A DNA stretch of 64,000 nt from Bacillus renqingensis (GCF_016464375.1 NZ_JADDIU010000021.1:1-64000), one strand, 5' to 3'; shown: positions 35,401 to 43,866, numbered from the stretch's first letter. The notes: generated from the sequence alone by a model not told the origin. Translations and numbers: made by a program.

Positions 35401-35835
35401 TATGTTAAAACTTAATTTCCAAAATCCTACTTGGTCAGCAATTCTGTCTGTTGAAAAGGTGAAATTATAATGTTCTGATTTTATATTGTCTAAGTCTAAA
35501 GAAACAAAACCAGTAAACTTATGATCATTTATTTTGGATTGATTTTCATGAAAACTTACATTTAAATACTTTTGATTTACATAAAAATGCGGTCTATCCA
35601 TAAACTGATACCCAATTTGATTTTCTTTCAAGACAGAGTGTTCAGAAGTGACCGTATAATAAATGATGAGTTTACCTTCTTTTTTCTCATAATGGTTAAT
35701 TGTAAATGTAATACCTTTATCTGATACTGATTTTTCTATATTTATTGGTTGCTTTGCCTGTATCTTTGCGGGTGTAGATGTTATGTAATTAAAAAGTAGC
35801 AAACAAAAGGTTGAAAGAAAAAAAAGCTTTTTCAC
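35398..35835 (-). CDS. Exported protein with DUF4179/DUF5643-like domain
   Basis: 145 residues from GTG 35835 (AGGAG ten bases upstream). N-terminal signal/anchor KKLFFLSTFCLLLFNYI, then INIEKSVSDKGITFTINHYE ... KLIIYYTVTSEHS, which resembles the Ig-like domain found after DUF4179 in Firmicute sigma-factor-associated membrane proteins. Acts outside the membrane. No nearby sigma factor gene. The family assignment is tentative. Confidence 0.6.
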   Translation of the reverse strand: MKKLFFLSTFCLLLFNYITSTPAKIQAKQPINIEKSVSDKGITFTINHYEKKEGKLIIYYTVTSEHSVLKENQIGYQFMDRPHFYVNQKYLNVSFHENQSKINDHKFTGFVSLDLDNIKSEHYNFTFSTDRIADQVGFWKLSFNI

Positions 35836-36204
35836 GATTTTATCACTCCTAATCTTTGGTAATATTAGTGTGACCATCTTATTTAAAAATAATTCATACA
35901 GAATTTGTTTAAGCATGGAGCAACAGGACAAAAATCCTTAACCCTTGATACTGTTGACTTTATTTAATAGATGTTTAAGAAAGTGTTCCCGCAGTTACAC
36001 AAGGAACGAATACTTTGCAATTTGTCAAATCTCATTTTAGACGAAATATGGCTAAATTCGGCTGTTTTTCAATATCGTTCCCCTAATTATTTACAGGGGT
36101 TTTGTGGAAAACGGAAACTTTACCTTTTTAGACAAAAAGAAAAGTCATAATGAGTCTCCTTTGGTAAATAGAAGTATCAACACAACCATTACGAAAGGAT
36201 CACT
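35836..36204. other. Intergenic region upstream of transposase fragment B
   Basis: Contains a CCCCT / AGGGG hairpin near 36080-36100 and the presumed 5' untranslated part of the transposase (GAAAGGATCACT before ATG 36205). No gene recognised. Confidence 0.4.
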
Positions 36205-36373
36205 ATGACTGCTTATATTATACCAGAATCTCATTCAAATGTAATCTACCTTCAACCCTCGTTTTCATTTACGCAAGATAACTTTTCCTCTTTGCGCCAC
36301 CCTCCTTATGTAAAATTGGCGCTTGATTTCCTTGGGAAGAAGTTTTCGCTCCCATAGAACAAGAGTATGTCAA
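36205..36373 (+). pseudogene. Transposase 5' fragment, copy B
   Basis: Begins with an intact start (GAAAGGATCACT then ATG) and reads MTAYIIPESHSNVIYLQPSF followed by SFTQDNFSSLRH, identical in its second half to copy A at 31768. One T is missing at about 36329, shifting the frame, and similarity ends at 36373 (GTATGTCAATGCA). It supplies the start that copy A lacks. Confidence 0.85.
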
Positions 36374-36450
36374 TGCAATAAAAGTGTGGAGAGTGAATGC
36401 ACATATTGAGACATTCCATCAAATTTTTGAGGATGGTTACTTTTCAATAT
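36374..36450 (+). pseudogene. Small transposase-like scrap (IS3/IS481-like)
   Basis: The frame reads RVNAHIETFHQIFEDGYF, similar to the NAHIESFHSxLExE motif carrying the last acidic residue of IS3/IS481-type integrases. Only about 25 codons remain, fused directly to transposase fragment B. Confidence 0.45.
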
Positions 36451-36509
36451 TTACAATTTTCAAAATTATGGTTAGAATTTTTCTAATAGCACTTAAAGGA
36501 CGGTTTTCT

Positions 36510-36833
36510 ATGATAGGGACAAAAAAGAGATACGTTAAGAACCTAGCAAATAAATGGTCATTCGGAATGACCTTGACTGCATTAATTGCTTTCATACTCT
36601 GGAATTTCTTAGTCACGGATTATAGAAATACAAACTGGGTGTATTATCTTATACCTGTTCTTGTGGTATCGTTTGTTTTAGCATTGATTGGGATACCGCA
36701 AGATAAGAAAAATGATAAAAATTTAGTCATCCGAAGCATAATTTCACTAATCGTATCTTTCACACTTGTTTTGCTATTAGGATATATTTACATATCTCCA
36801 CTCTTATTTCCTTTTGGAATACCGCCACGGTAA
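36510..36833 (+). CDS. Small three-helix membrane protein
   Basis: 107 residues from ATG 36510 (AAAGGA nine bases upstream). Three predicted helices (WSFGMTLTALIAFILWNFL; YYLIPVLVVSFVLALIGI; IISLIVSFTLVLLLGYIYI) with a short basic loop (DKKNDKN). The frame extends upstream into transposase debris, which I exclude. Family not recognised. Confidence 0.6.
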   Translation: MIGTKKRYVKNLANKWSFGMTLTALIAFILWNFLVTDYRNTNWVYYLIPVLVVSFVLALIGIPQDKKNDKNLVIRSIISLIVSFTLVLLLGYIYISPLLFPFGIPPR

Positions 36834-36898
36834 GCGATCCATCAATGTTTGGTTCGCTTTTACTCACACTCCACTGCCCTTTTCGACAGACCACAATT

Positions 36899-36957
36899 AT
36901 ATAGAGAGTGAAGGGATAAATGAGTCTGTCAACTCTTTATCCCTTCACTCTCTATAT
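36899..36957. terminator. 22-bp perfect inverted repeat
   Basis: 36899-36920 (ending GAGTGAAGGGATAAA) is the exact complement of 36936-36957, loop 15 nt, followed on the + strand by TAATCTTATTTTTTT. Most likely the terminator of the small membrane protein gene. Confidence 0.7.
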
Positions 36958-37320
36958 TAATCTTATTTTTTTCCCTTCCGATCTTCTTTTAATTGCAAAA
37001 ACAATAATTCCAATTATATTTATTAAGATAACAACTAATGAAATAGGGATAAAGAAAGCAAATTTTCTCCATATTTCCTCTTTCTTATTTTTGAGTATAG
37101 GATGTTTTTACTGATCTTCTGATTACTCTATCATAAGTTATTATCCAATCCCATTTACTCCAAGGTTCATTTCCAATTCTATTATCACAGGATAAGAACA
37201 AATTTTCAGACTACCATTCGATGAATAATTATTGCATTTGGACAAAAGGAAGAGTATTTTTTTAGCATGTTCCTAGTGTACTATGGTAGGTGTGAATTAT
37301 TTTTAATAAGGAATGATGAA
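36958..37320. other. A/T-rich region with a possible minus-strand gene remnant
   Basis: On the minus strand 36955-37110 a frame reads EEIWRKFAFFIPISLVVILI then NIIGIIVFAIKRRSEGKKI, clearly membrane-protein-like, but it is closed upstream by TAA without an ATG/GTG/TTG start, so it looks like the 3' end of a broken small gene. Nothing else recognised. Confidence 0.35.
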
Positions 37321-38718
37321 ATGAAGAAAATAATTTTTATCCTCTTGGCTGCAGTTGCTATCATGGTTGTTTTTGTTGTAAATAATACGGATGGGGAAGA
37401 GGATAAGGCTATATACGTAGCAGTAACTGGAAATGATCAAAATGATGGGACAAAATCAAAACCCTTTCGTACACTAAAAAAAGCAGCATCAGTAGCAAGA
37501 GCGGGGACAACCGTTTTGATTAGAAAGGGCACCTATAATGAAAAGCTTGTCGTTAAACATAGTGGTACAAAATCAAAGCCAGTCATTTTTAAAGCCTACA
37601 AAAACGATAAGGTTGTTCTTAGTGGAATGAACCTAAAGGATATTGAAGGGGCGACCTCCTTAGTTACGATAAACAATAAAAACCACCTTACGATTAGCGG
37701 CTTAACGATACAGGATTTAACGACGGATTTAACAGAAAAAACGGTGATAGGGATTTATGTAACTGGATCTAGCAGTCATATTAAATTAGAAAATAACCAT
37801 GTACAGCGAATTAAAACCCACACTGGTGATGGGAATGGCCATGGAATTGCTGTATACGGAACTGGCCCAATGAAAGACATAAGTATTTTGAATAATACGG
37901 TAGAGGATTTAAAACTGGGTTCAAGTGAATCTCTTGTCCTTAATGGAAATATTGATGGTTTTAAAGTGGAAAATAACCTAATTCGCCGAAGTGATAATAT
38001 AGGGATAGATTTGATTGGTTATGAAGGTACCTCTAATGATAAAAAGGCTGACTATGTACGAAATGGTGTAGTGAAAAATAATAAAGTTTATCAAATTTCC
38101 TCTTACGGCAATCCAGCATATGGGGAAGATTATAATGCCGGTGGTATTTACGTAGATGGTGGAAAAAATATAACCATTGAAAAGAATACCATTTATCAAT
38201 GTGATATCGGAATTGAAGCAACGTCTGAACATGCCCATAAATATGCAGATAATATTACTATTATAAACAATCTTATTTATCACAACTTCTACACTGGCAT
38301 ATCGATTGGCGGGTATGATGAAGACCGGGGAGGTACAATAAATTCTACGATCTCTCACAATACTATTTATCGAAATGACACGAAAGGGCTGGATGGGGGA
38401 CAGCTTTTATTACAGCATGATGTAAAAAACAATGTGATCAAAAAAAATGTTTTGACCGCTGGACCTTCTCGCTTATTTATCGTCAACTATTTTACTACTA
38501 ATCAAGATAATAAACTAATAAAGAATGTATTTCATAAAGAAAAAGGAAAAACAGGTATTTGGGTATGGAAAGAGGAAGAATACACTTCCTTTCCGAAATT
38601 CAAAATTATCTCAAAAAGTGATGCGAAATCCAGTTATTTAGATCCAACATATATAAATGCTGATAAATATAATTTTAAACTAAAAAAGGATTCACCTGCC
38701 AAAAATATTTTGGAATAA
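37321..38718 (+). CDS. Exported right-handed beta-helix protein
   Basis: 465 residues. N-terminal signal anchor KKIIFILLAAVAIMVVFVV, then DUF1565-type start (YVAVTGNDQNDGTKSKPFRT LKKA) and about ten beta-helix coils of the parallel-helix/PbH1 type (HIKLENNHVQRI, ISILNNTVEDL, GFKVENNLIRRS, ITIEKNTIYQC, ITIINNLIYHN). The architecture is that of polysaccharide lyases or hydrolases such as pectate-lyase-like family 9 proteins, acting outside the cell. The ATG 37321 has AAGGAATG upstream. Substrate not inferable. Monocistronic. Confidence 0.82.
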   Translation: MKKIIFILLAAVAIMVVFVVNNTDGEEDKAIYVAVTGNDQNDGTKSKPFRTLKKAASVARAGTTVLIRKGTYNEKLVVKHSGTKSKPVIFKAYKNDKVVLSGMNLKDIEGATSLVTINNKNHLTISGLTIQDLTTDLTEKTVIGIYVTGSSSHIKLENNHVQRIKTHTGDGNGHGIAVYGTGPMKDISILNNTVEDLKLGSSESLVLNGNIDGFKVENNLIRRSDNIGIDLIGYEGTSNDKKADYVRNGVVKNNKVYQISSYGNPAYGEDYNAGGIYVDGGKNITIEKNTIYQCDIGIEATSEHAHKYADNITIINNLIYHNFYTGISIGGYDEDRGGTINSTISHNTIYRNDTKGLDGGQLLLQHDVKNNVIKKNVLTAGPSRLFIVNYFTTNQDNKLIKNVFHKEKGKTGIWVWKEEEYTSFPKFKIISKSDAKSSYLDPTYINADKYNFKLKKDSPAKNILE

Positions 38719-38849
38719 ATCTTGCTATTTTGTTTAAAAAGGAAAGGGCGGAAGCAAAAGGGGATCGGGTGATAGCTTTTTTCAAAAGGTGAATTTTATA
38801 CTGAATGTGTAGTCGCTGATGAACCATTGGTTTTTAAAATCCCGGAGAA

Positions 38850-38895
38850 TCTTTTGTCAAGGGCAAGCGGAGCGGGGCTGCGTACCCTTGACAGG
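38850..38895. repeat. Small palindromic repeat
   Basis: TGTCAAGGG ... CCCTTGACA arms around a GC-rich centre (GCAAGCGGAGCGGGGC). Resembles dispersed palindromes seen between Bacillus genes; could also end the beta-helix gene transcript. Confidence 0.5.
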
Positions 38896-38977
38896 TTCCT
38901 TCTTAGGTTGAAATTCGTTATGTTACCAATTCGGTTTCTGTAAAAAACAGAAAGGGAATGGACTTTACAGAAAAATA

Positions 38978-40675
38978 TTAATCTAACTCTTTTTTCTTTT
39001 CAATTAAAAGTAATACGCCAATGATTAGCATCATTAGACCAACCAAAATAATTAACGGGGTATTACTTGCTGTGTTCGGTAATAATTGGCCTTGCTTATT
39101 GTGGTCTTTGTTTTGGACAATGTGCTCCAAATTCTCACTTGTTTCCTGCGGTTTTTTTGGTTGCACCACACTTTCAACTTTAACAACCGTTACCTTTCGT
39201 ACAACTGTTGTCGTGTTGCCGGCTTTGTCAGCGACGGTATAGGTGATGGTGTAATCGCCGGGCACCATTGTGTTTACTGTTCCTGTGATTTTAACTTGGT
39301 CTGAAAGGTCGCCATCAATGTTATCTATAGCCTTGGCACCGGGTTCATCATACTTATCCCCAGCTTCAACCGTCAACGGGTTTTCGCCGTTTAAGGTCAG
39401 ATGCGGTGTGATCGAGTCGATGACTTTGACTATGCGTTTCACTGTTGCCGTGTTGCCAGCTTTGTCAGAAACGGTATAGCTGATGGGATAATCTCCGGGC
39501 ACCATTGTGTTTACCGCTCCTGTGATTTTAACTTGGTCTGAAAGATCTCCATCAATGTTATCTGTAGCCTTGGCACCGGGTTCTTCATACTTACCCCCAG
39601 CTTCGACCGTCAACGGGTTTTCACCGTTTAAGGTCAGATGCGGTTTGGCTGAGTCGACGACTTTGACAGTACGCTCCACTGTTGCCGTGTTGCCGGCTTT
39701 GTCAGTGACGGTATAGGTGATGGTGTAATCGCCAGGCACCTTTGTGTTTACCATTCCTGTGATTTTAACTTGGTCCGAAAGGTCACCATCGATGTTATCT
39801 GTAGCCTTGGCGCCAGGTTCTTCATACTTACTCCCGGCTTCGACCGTCAACGGGTTTTCACCGTTTAAGGTCAGATGCGGTGTGGTCGAGTCGATGACTT
39901 TGACTATGCGTTTCACCGTTGTTGTGTTGCCGGCTTTGTCGGTGACGATATAGCTGATCGTATAATCTCCGGGCACCATTGTGTTTACCGCTCCTGTGAT
40001 TTTAACTTGGTCTGAAAGGTCTCCATCGATGTTGTCCGTAGCCTTGGCGCCAGGTTCTTCATACTTACTTCCGGCCTCTATGACCATCGGGTTATCGCCT
40101 TTTAACGTGATGAATGGTTTTTCCCTATCAATCGTAACGGCTGCAATTGGCGTATTGTCCGAAGGTTTACAGGTCAATGGTATTGCTGGGACGTCTAAAT
40201 CCCCTTGGGGTTCTTTCACATCAATTTCAATTTTACTGGCTTTTAAGATCACGTTTCCTTTTTGTCCAGCAGTATAAGGCCCAACATTAAAAGGCCCAAC
40301 AGTTACCGACCTGAAGCTTTCTTTCCAATCATCCGTAAAAGAGTAGGTCTTATACCTTTCTGAATCGGAAATTTCAAAATCAATCCCCTTTATTTTGAAA
40401 ATGGGTACAAAAGGAAGTGTTTCTGGATAAGTCAACGTAACCAAAGTGTTTGAAAAGGAGAAGGTCCCTCCAGCCGCAATCAAGTCGGGAACGCTTGTCT
40501 TAAATGTTAGACGGTAAAGGTCGTAAGTATCCCCATTGCAAATATATCGCAATGTAATTTCCCTATTTTGGTTTTTTTTGGTAGCGGCATTTGCTGAATC
40601 CATTGGTACAAAATGAACAAAGACCATTGAAATAATAATAGTAGCATTTACGACCTTTTTAATTAGATTTTTTAT
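38978..40675 (-). CDS. Cell-wall-anchored protein, four DUF5011 repeats, LPNTA signal
   Basis: 565 residues if started at ATA 40675: signal peptide KNLIKKVVNATIIISMVFVH ... cleaved near SANA (residue 30), a unique domain of ~160 residues, four tandem DUF5011/Ig-like repeats of 79 residues (EPGAKATDNIDGDLSDQVKI, PGDYTISYIVTDKAGNT) and a C-terminal sorting signal LPNTA (532-536), hydrophobic helix and KKK tail. LPNTA is the motif of class D-type sortases such as B. anthracis SrtC. AGGAGG is nine bases before the ATA; the first ATG in frame (40627) would cut the signal peptide in half and has no ribosome site. No sortase gene lies nearby. Confidence 0.85.
   Translation of the reverse strand: MKNLIKKVVNATIIISMVFVHFVPMDSANAATKKNQNREITLRYICNGDTYDLYRLTFKTSVPDLIAAGGTFSFSNTLVTLTYPETLPFVPIFKIKGIDFEISDSERYKTYSFTDDWKESFRSVTVGPFNVGPYTAGQKGNVILKASKIEIDVKEPQGDLDVPAIPLTCKPSDNTPIAAVTIDREKPFITLKGDNPMVIEAGSKYEEPGAKATDNIDGDLSDQVKITGAVNTMVPGDYTISYIVTDKAGNTTTVKRIVKVIDSTTPHLTLNGENPLTVEAGSKYEEPGAKATDNIDGDLSDQVKITGMVNTKVPGDYTITYTVTDKAGNTATVERTVKVVDSAKPHLTLNGENPLTVEAGGKYEEPGAKATDNIDGDLSDQVKITGAVNTMVPGDYPISYTVSDKAGNTATVKRIVKVIDSITPHLTLNGENPLTVEAGDKYDEPGAKAIDNIDGDLSDQVKITGTVNTMVPGDYTITYTVADKAGNTTTVVRKVTVVKVESVVQPKKPQETSENLEHIVQNKDHNKQGQLLPNTASNTPLIILVGLMMLIIGVLLLIEKKKELD
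39020..40130. repeat. 237-bp tandem coding repeats (four units)
   Basis: Four units of 237 bp (79 codons) with phases at roughly 39270, 39507, 39744 and 39981 are highly similar at DNA level, suggesting recent amplification or gene conversion and potential copy-number variation. Confidence 0.85.
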
Positions 40676-40892
40676 TCCAATAAACCTCCTTATAGAAACA
40701 CAGATTATAATTTCAAGAAAATTATAACAAATAATAATCCTTTTACAAGATTAAATTTTCCAACAACACATTGGAGATGTTACCGTCTACTAAGTATAGA
40801 AAGAAGGAAGGGGGCGATTATTCCGCCAAATGAAAAATCGACTTCCACTATAGAATAAAATGTTACAAAAAAATGAAAAAAATATATATAAA

Positions 40893-40935
40893 TTGTGAAA
40901 TAAATCACAAAAACTAAAATTAACTGTATTATAAA
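40893..40935 (+). promoter_or_regulatory. Fnr box and promoter of the hemerythrin gene
   Basis: TTGTGAAATAAATCACAA (40893-40910) is a perfect Fnr site (TGTGA-N6-TCACA). A -10 TATAAA at 40930-40935 predicts transcription from about 40943, placing the box at -41.5, the position from which Fnr activates in B. subtilis. Confidence 0.8.
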
Positions 40936-40998
40936 AAAATAGAAGAGGGGAAATTTTCAATTTCTATTCTATTAGATAGATAGGAAGGGAGTTTGTTT

Positions 40999-41394
40999 AT
41001 GTTTAAATGGAAAGAAGAGTATGAAACAGGAAATGTATTAATTGATGAACAGCATAAAAAATTGTTTGAGATTGGAAATAGTGCATATGAGCTATTAAAG
41101 AATGATCTCTATTTAGATAAATACGATCGGATTGTAGATATTATTCACGAGCTAAAAGAATATACAATCTATCATTTCCGGACTGAGGAAGAATACATGT
41201 TAAAGTCGGGCTTTAAGGGCTTCTTTTCACATAAAGTCGAACATGACGATTTCATAGAAAAGTTTGACAACATCGATTATAGTCGTGTCGATCAAGGACA
41301 AAATGATTACATATTAGAAATATTAAATTTTATTGCCGATTGGATTACACAGCATATTCTAATAAAGGACAAGCAGCATAGCAAAGTCGGCTAA
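40999..41394 (+). CDS. Bacteriohemerythrin
   Basis: 131 residues, single-domain hemerythrin, a non-haem di-iron O2-binding four-helix bundle. Iron ligands are visible in DEQHKKLF, YHFRTEEEYM, SHKVEHDDF and ITQHILIKD. Start FKWKEEYETGN is typical. AGGAAGGGAG lies seven bases before the ATG at 40999. A perfect Fnr box upstream suggests induction under oxygen limitation, matching an oxygen storage/sensing role. Followed by its own terminator. Confidence 0.93.
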   Translation: MFKWKEEYETGNVLIDEQHKKLFEIGNSAYELLKNDLYLDKYDRIVDIIHELKEYTIYHFRTEEEYMLKSGFKGFFSHKVEHDDFIEKFDNIDYSRVDQGQNDYILEILNFIADWITQHILIKDKQHSKVG

Positions 41395-41419
41395 GCTGAA
41401 AAGCGGTAATTTCGTTATT

Positions 41420-41457
41420 GGGCGCCAATTCTAAGTAAGAATTGCGCTCTTTCTTGT
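41420..41457 (+). terminator. Terminator of the hemerythrin gene
   Basis: GGGCGCCAATTCT / AGAATTGCGCTC stem (one bulge) then TTTCTTG. Confidence 0.75.
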
Positions 41458-41504
41458 CGTTTAGGAAATTATAAAATAGGACACTGTTGACCACTTTCTA
41501 CCGG

Positions 41505-41630
41505 TTAGACTTGTCCAGCTCCACAAGGAAGGCTTCGACAGCATCAACCTCGCACGAAGGAAAAGCGATAGCTTTTTCGAGGAGCGCCCTAGCGGCGAGA
41601 CGCCTTCGCTCTCCGCTCTACGATAAATCA
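41505..41630. repeat. Dispersed intergenic repeat, copy 2
   Basis: Shares GTCCAGCTC, AAGGAAGGCTTCGACAGC and AAAAGCGATAG with TTTTTCGAGGAG with 11651-11812. The rest of the 41395-41847 gap holds only an extended -10 (TGCTATAAT, 41789-41797), the probable ycgR promoter. Confidence 0.65.
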
Positions 41631-41847
41631 AATTTTCGGTTCTTCGTGTTTCCTCTTCTCAGTTGGAGCCTCCACCCCCTAGTGCTTTTATCCTCCTCCT
41701 AAATTCCTAATCAAGATGTTTTAGGTGAATAGTAAATTCCGGTTCCCTCCCTCCCGCTTGCTTTTTTTCACAACCCATCTTTATTTTCTGCTATAATGGA
41801 GTTGTTTTTTTTTTAAAAGATTGGTCGTATTCTAGGAGGGATAGCTT

Positions 41848-42723
41848 TTGGATCAATTATTGCAATTAAATACGATTTTTATCAGTATCGTGATTGAAGC
41901 CATCCCCTTTATTGTAATAGGAGCATTTGTATCTGCACTTATCGAAGTATTTGTATCTGAAAATATGATGATTAAGATCATGCCAAAAAATCGAATCTTA
42001 TCGGTTATTACAGCTAGTTTAATAGGTGCATTATTTCCCGGATGCGAATGTGGAATCATTCCAATAGCGAAAAGATTAGTAGAAAAAGGAGTAGGGTTGC
42101 CGGCGGCGATTTCCTTTATGCTTACGGGACCCATTATCAATCCAATTGTTCTATTTTCTACCTATATTGCTTTTGGTAATAGTTGGACCATGGTCTGGTA
42201 TCGATCTGGATTTGCCATTGCGGTTTCCATTTTAGTCGGAATTGTTCTTTCTTTTGTGGTTAAGAATGACCAATTGAAAGTAAACTCTGACGAACACGTT
42301 CATGTACATGACCATTCCAAACAAAATAATTTGCAAAAATTGATAAGTGTCATCACCCATACGATTGATGAGTTTTTTAACGTAGGGAAATACTTGGTGA
42401 TGGGTTCGCTCATTGCATCTGCCATGCAAACCTATATTCCAACCTCTACACTGGCTGCACTTGGGCACACCAAAGTCGCCGCTGTACTCGTCATGATGGC
42501 TTTGGCTTTCATCTTATCCATTTGTTCTGAAGCAGATGCCTTTATTGCTTCTTCATTCAGAAACACGTTTTCCCAAAGCTCAATTGTGACATTTTTGGTG
42601 TTCGGGGCAATGGTGGATATTAAAAATTTGCTTATGATGTTTGGAACGTTTAAACCGAAATTTGTCATCCTTGTTGTGTCATTAATCTCCACATTTGTGT
42701 TTATTGGCTCACTCTTACTATAA
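41848..42723 (+). CDS. ycgR: DUF318-type permease, probable metal exporter
   Basis: 291 residues, TTG start with GGAGGG nine bases upstream. About eight to ten helices in two halves; LFPGCECGIIPIAKRLVEKG and SICSEADAFIASSFRN are the repeated family motifs with Cys/Glu/Asp in the membrane. Between the halves is a His-rich stretch (DEHVHVHDHS). Homologous to B. subtilis YcgR and the SO_0444-type permeases linked to metal efflux. Followed 14 bases later by ycgQ, its usual partner. Metal specificity unknown; no Zur box seen here. Confidence 0.85.
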   Translation: MDQLLQLNTIFISIVIEAIPFIVIGAFVSALIEVFVSENMMIKIMPKNRILSVITASLIGALFPGCECGIIPIAKRLVEKGVGLPAAISFMLTGPIINPIVLFSTYIAFGNSWTMVWYRSGFAIAVSILVGIVLSFVVKNDQLKVNSDEHVHVHDHSKQNNLQKLISVITHTIDEFFNVGKYLVMGSLIASAMQTYIPTSTLAALGHTKVAAVLVMMALAFILSICSEADAFIASSFRNTFSQSSIVTFLVFGAMVDIKNLLMMFGTFKPKFVILVVSLISTFVFIGSLLL

Positions 42724-42736
42724 AGGGGGAAATAGA

Positions 42737-43603
42737 ATGTTCCGAGTGATGATTTTATTAATGTTTACCTATTTGTTTTTCTATTTGCATCTATCTGGAG
42801 ACATTTCGAAATATATTAATATGAAGTATTCTTTTCTTTCCACTAGCATGATTTATATCCTATTCTTCTTAACCATTGTAGAAGGAATCAGGTGGTTTAA
42901 GTCTGAGAAAAAGTCGGAAAAAGATGTAGATTGTCATGAATGCCATTACGATTCTTCACATGAACAAAAAAAACCTCCATTGGGCAAAAGGATAAGAAGA
43001 GTGATTTCTTACACCACGATTATTCTTCCTGCCCTGACAGGCGTTCTTTTACCTGTTGCTACCCTTGACTCAAAGCTAGTCAATGCAAAAGGATTTAATT
43101 TTCCTACGTTAGAGGACGGGGCAGATCGTTATGGAATGCACCAAATTTTAAATCCTGATATGAGTCAATTTATGGGGAAAGACGGATTTTTGGAATTGCT
43201 AGGGAAGGAATTTACATCCTATAAGGGAAAGGAACATATCACCTTAACAGATGAGGACTATTTAAAAGGTTTAGAGGTAATCTACAACTATTCAGGTGAA
43301 TTTGTTGGAAAAACGATGACGATAAAGGGATTTTCTTATAACGGTCCGGGTTTAAATGATAACCAAATCTTTTTATTTCGTTTCGGGATTATTCACTGTA
43401 TCGCTGATTCTGGCGTTTTCGGTATGCTTATTGAATTTCCTAAAAAGGTAAAGATACCAAATGACCAGTGGTACCAGGTCACCGGAACTGTTAATACAAT
43501 GTATTATCAACCTTTTAAAATGAAAATTCCAATTTTAAAAGTTACCGATTATAAAATCATTCAGCAACCAAAAGATGCTTATGTTTATCGTAACAGCTTT
43601 TGA
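42737..43603 (+). CDS. ycgQ: TIGR03943-family membrane protein, YcgR partner
   Basis: 288 residues: two N-terminal helices, a Cys/His-rich cytoplasmic loop (DVDCHECHYDSSHEQKK), a third helix, and an extracytoplasmic domain (~120-288) with FLFRFGIIHCIADSGVFGML and WYQVTGTV, the latter OB-fold-like. B. subtilis YcgQ homologue. The ATG at 42737 has AAAGGGGG upstream. With ycgR it forms a two-gene membrane system probably for metal handling. Confidence 0.85.
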   Translation: MFRVMILLMFTYLFFYLHLSGDISKYINMKYSFLSTSMIYILFFLTIVEGIRWFKSEKKSEKDVDCHECHYDSSHEQKKPPLGKRIRRVISYTTIILPALTGVLLPVATLDSKLVNAKGFNFPTLEDGADRYGMHQILNPDMSQFMGKDGFLELLGKEFTSYKGKEHITLTDEDYLKGLEVIYNYSGEFVGKTMTIKGFSYNGPGLNDNQIFLFRFGIIHCIADSGVFGMLIEFPKKVKIPNDQWYQVTGTVNTMYYQPFKMKIPILKVTDYKIIQQPKDAYVYRNSF

Positions 43604-43730
43604 TTAATATTTTTTCATCAGAATGATCTGTTTTTAATAAGAATCGTCATGAATACTCTCTAACTCTTCCTAAACAAATAGGGGATATTGCCGATATTAA
43701 TGGATGATAGATAATAACGAAACCTATATA

Positions 43731-43812
43731 TGAAAAAGGCAAATTCATTGAAAAATGGAGACGCAAAGCTACAGGGGCTAACATCAAATAGATTATGCCA
43801 GCCAGTTACCGA
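43731..43812 (+). promoter_or_regulatory. c-di-GMP-I (GEMM) riboswitch
   Basis: Conserved blocks of class I c-di-GMP aptamers in order: AAAAAGGCAAATTCATTGAA (P1 and P1b), GGAGACGCAAAGCTACAGGGG, CTAACATCAAATAGATTATG, and CCAGCCAGTTACCG (tetraloop receptor side). A likely promoter TTGCCG (43688) - 16 bp - GATAAT (43710) precedes it. A terminator follows at 43833, then the EAL phosphodiesterase gene. Confidence 0.92.
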
Positions 43813-43832
43813 TTAATGCGATAGATAAAAGA

Positions 43833-43866
43833 GACCAATCGGTATAATGAATTGGTCTTTTTTTAT
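43833..43866 (+). terminator. Riboswitch terminator
   Basis: AGACCAAT / ATTGGTCT stem (43833-43840 with 43852-43859), then T7; expression platform of the c-di-GMP switch. Confidence 0.88.

Noticed and set aside
36920-37114. 64-residue plus-strand frame
   Set aside because: Starts inside the perfect inverted repeat; the opposite strand shows a more protein-like reading.
39021-40277. Series of plus-strand frames opposite the wall protein
   Set aside because: Shadows of the 237-bp tandem repeats; identical spacing and no ribosome sites.
41487-41702. 71-residue Ser/Arg-rich frame
   Set aside because: Encoded by a dispersed intergenic repeat.
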